Source: Edolisoma coerulescens (taxonomy: Eukaryota > Chordata > Aves > Passeriformes > Campephagidae). From it: 64,000 nucleotides of DNA. The notes beneath the pieces are model-generated. The model did not search any database. It had not been told where the DNA came from and saw only the letters and a program-made list of their open reading frames with translations. The translations under genes were made by a program, and so were the position numbers. Below are positions 62,108-64,000 of the stretch, in pieces. How positions within the stretch are numbered: position 1 is the first letter of the stretch; every line of letters starts with the position of its first letter. Location: assembly GCA_013397115.1 (NCBI GenBank), contig VWZW01001381.1, positions 310,001-374,000 of the forward strand, read 5' to 3'.

Positions 62108-63100
62108 CTAGGCATGACCTTGGCACAGTCCAACACACATCCTACCATGAGACATGATGTACACTTGATTACCATGTTTAGGAAGACAAACACTGGTGCC
62201 CCAGGGGGTCTTAGGAAGCAGAGAGAAAGTGTTATTGTCATCATCCTGAGTTTCTGTGTCTGAAGGGTCCTCAGCACCGGAGGCACGGCTGTATTCATCC
62301 CTGGGCCGGAGATCAAGTAACCATTTCCATTTCTTAGGTGCTAGAGGAACAAAACATCCTTAGTTCTCCCTTTTAAATGTTGTTATTCAAAAGGAGTTTT
62401 CCTAGTCAGACCAGGAGAAAAAGCCATCTGAAAACTAAGAAAGTATCTTTTAACCTTTTTTTCTAAAGCTCAGGAGTTAACCCCGGATCTTGAGATTCTG
62501 TCATTATCTCATTTTCTGATTCTCCATGTTTACAATTGTTGGGGGTTTTTCCCCCCAAAAAACCTACTAAGTATATAAGGAAGAGGAGTAAGAATTTAGA
62601 ATGACTACATGAATTCTGTCTGGCACCGAGGCTGGATTTTTACAGCATTTACTCTGCAATTAATTATTTACAATCACTTGAATGTTTACAGAAGCTCCTT
62701 ACATGTCATTGCAGGCAAACCACAACTTCACATTTATACAACACCAGAGTACCTGGTACATGCTTGTGTCTTTCACAGGTCATGCAATGAATTCCATTCC
62801 TTTTTAAGTATGTTCAAGGGCTTTTAAGTATGTTGGATATTTTCCTTCTTCTGTGCTTGGTTATAACTTCAGTCCTGTTTTGTAAACTAAGGCCTTCCAG
62901 ATTGCCAATTACTTATGAGAATTCCCTCCAAAACTGAGACTCTTCTCAGCACAAGTTAGTGGTGTTGCTAGAAAGTCACAGTATTTAGCTCTCCCTCTTT
63001 AGTTATGTCTACCTTTCTGGGGGCAGGGGGACAGGCAGGCTGTCAGGTCCTTGAACAAGTTCACGTGTGCCTCATTACTTTCAGAAGATTTAGGCTCAGG
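62108..63100 (-). CDS. 3' two coding exons of an unrecognised gene (partial)
   Basis: I do not recognise this protein. On the minus strand an exon at 63100-63013 (acceptor CTTTTTCTGTGGTGGCAG, donor AAAG then GTAGAC, ends phase 1) joins in frame to an exon starting at 62340 (acceptor TTTTGTTCCTCTAG). Together they encode 29 residues, a split codon and 76 residues to TAG at 62110-62108. The first part contains NEAHVNLFKDLTACLSPCP. The second has a basic-aromatic patch KKWKWLLDLRPRDEYSR, an acidic serine-rich stretch with DPSDTETQDDDNN, then LLPKTPWGTSVCLPKHG. It reads like a phosphorylatable cytoplasmic or nuclear tail; that is inference. No domain is visible. Upstream exons must lie at higher coordinates, probably beyond the window. 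It does not resemble the C-terminus of DDX47, the human neighbour. A GTAATC after KHG might be a weak alternative donor. Confidence 0.42.
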
Positions 63101-64000
63101 CTGCCACCACAGAAAAAGGCCCTGGATTGCCCATTTTGGTTCCCTCCTGTGCTTTCTGGCCCATGCCTTCCCTTGCAGCCCCTGGGCAGGAGGTACATGG
63201 CACTGGGGAACTGACATGGCCAAATCCTTTCCAGAGGGGTCAGTTCAGTGCAGCTTCTGTACTGGACCACTGTGTGGTTGCAGGGACTGCTACCTTTTTG
63301 CAGCTGTTGTCACTTATCCTGAAGCTAGTTATCCACATTGACATCCATATTTAATTTTACTTCTCCCCTCACAAGGGTTGACCCACTTCTGTTAGCTCTA
63401 GAACATTTAAATGAAAGACACTCTATCCCTATTTGTTACTGCCTGAAGAATTCACTTACACAGTACTAAAAATCAAAACCATAAAACAGTATTTAAAATA
63501 CGTATTACAAATATATAAATAATCATGTTCTCCTTATGGACTTTGGAAGTGCAGAATTGTTTCAAACTGCAAACATCCCAACTGAACATTTTTTGAGAAC
63601 ACAGCTTTCATTGAAACTTCACCTGAGTTTCAACCATAAAAATATGACAGATTGTGTTAGCCCAATCCTACCTTACATCACACGCTAAGGTTAATCCTGC
63701 ACTCAGCTCCCCGCTGTGTGAAACTCGAAAGCACGCAGGGGTGTGCTTCAGAACTGCCCCTCAAAAGCCCTCCTGACTGAACAAACACACTGGCAGCAGT
63801 TTTTGTACAGAAGTATGCAGCCACACACATACCGGTGCTGGTATTTTCTGAACATTTATTCTGAGGGACACAGGTCTCACTTCATTCTTTCTCCCTCATG
63901 TTTCATTAGATCAGGTAGAGATTTTGTTTTAAGTTGGCTGCAAACTGTGTTTTGCCCAAATACATCTCTGGACACTCCCTATTCCACTTCAGTTATACAA
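63101..64000. other. Right-hand end of the window, probable intron of the partial gene
   Basis: No further exon with an open phase-compatible frame was found on the minus strand. A GTAGGA donor-like site near 63670 has stop codons in all three frames of the segment before it. Open frames at 62999-63354 on both strands overlap the called exon and are otherwise featureless. Confidence 0.4.

Noticed and set aside
61600..63354. DDX47 3' exons, expected from human synteny
   Set aside because: The called exons do not encode the DEAD-box C-terminal core or the Lys/Arg-rich DDX47 tail.
1..64000. CRISPR arrays, bacterial operons or phage elements
   Set aside because: The window is eukaryotic with spliced genes; no regularly spaced repeats or prokaryotic gene organisation were seen.

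Overview
The window is vertebrate nuclear DNA and almost certainly avian. Coding sequence is split into short exons with GT-AG introns. Three genes are recognisable by their encoded protein: FAM234B, HEBP1 and GPRC5A. Their order and orientation mirror the human 12p13 block GPRC5A - GPRC5D - HEBP1 - FAM234B, but FAM234B to GPRC5A takes only about 45 kb. Recognisable repeats are few: three CR1 LINE fragments, one tRNA-like relic and simple repeats. No mammalian SINEs were seen. This spacing and repeat content is typical of birds. The species cannot be determined. There are two sets of undetermined bases: a single N at 18201 and a run of 18 N at 35579-35596.

Layout. 1-2771 is the start of FAM234B intron 1. 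Its first coding exon (minus strand) lies in a CpG island at about 2.40-2.96 kb with a ZNF143/THAP11-type promoter element. 3.0-12.5 kb is intergenic. 12516-14776 (plus) holds a gene I do not recognise. It encodes a small predicted secreted protein with a coiled coil and a very arginine-rich C-terminus, and has two mutually exclusive candidate last exons. 18.2-21.7 kb (plus) is complete four-exon HEBP1 with its own CpG island and poly(A) signal; the undetermined base lies at its 5' start-codon position. 21.7-41 kb has no recognisable protein-coding gene. It contains two CR1 pieces and an orphan CpG island at about 35.5-35.9 kb, and no GPRC5D-like reading frame. 41.0-47.8 kb (minus) is GPRC5A with three coding exons, a probable 5' UTR exon, a palindromic CRE and an AP-1 site. 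48-61.8 kb again holds nothing recognisable beyond one CR1 tail. 61.84-63.10 kb (minus) appears to be the 3' end of a second unrecognised gene: two phase-compatible exons, a stop codon and a poly(A) signal.

The genes do not form an operon or a shared pathway. HEBP1 is a cytosolic haem/porphyrin-binding SOUL protein, GPRC5A a retinoid-inducible seven-helix plasma-membrane receptor, and FAM234B a membrane protein of unknown function. The most useful leads for follow-up are the two unrecognised genes. I found nothing that I can defend as a new multi-component system.
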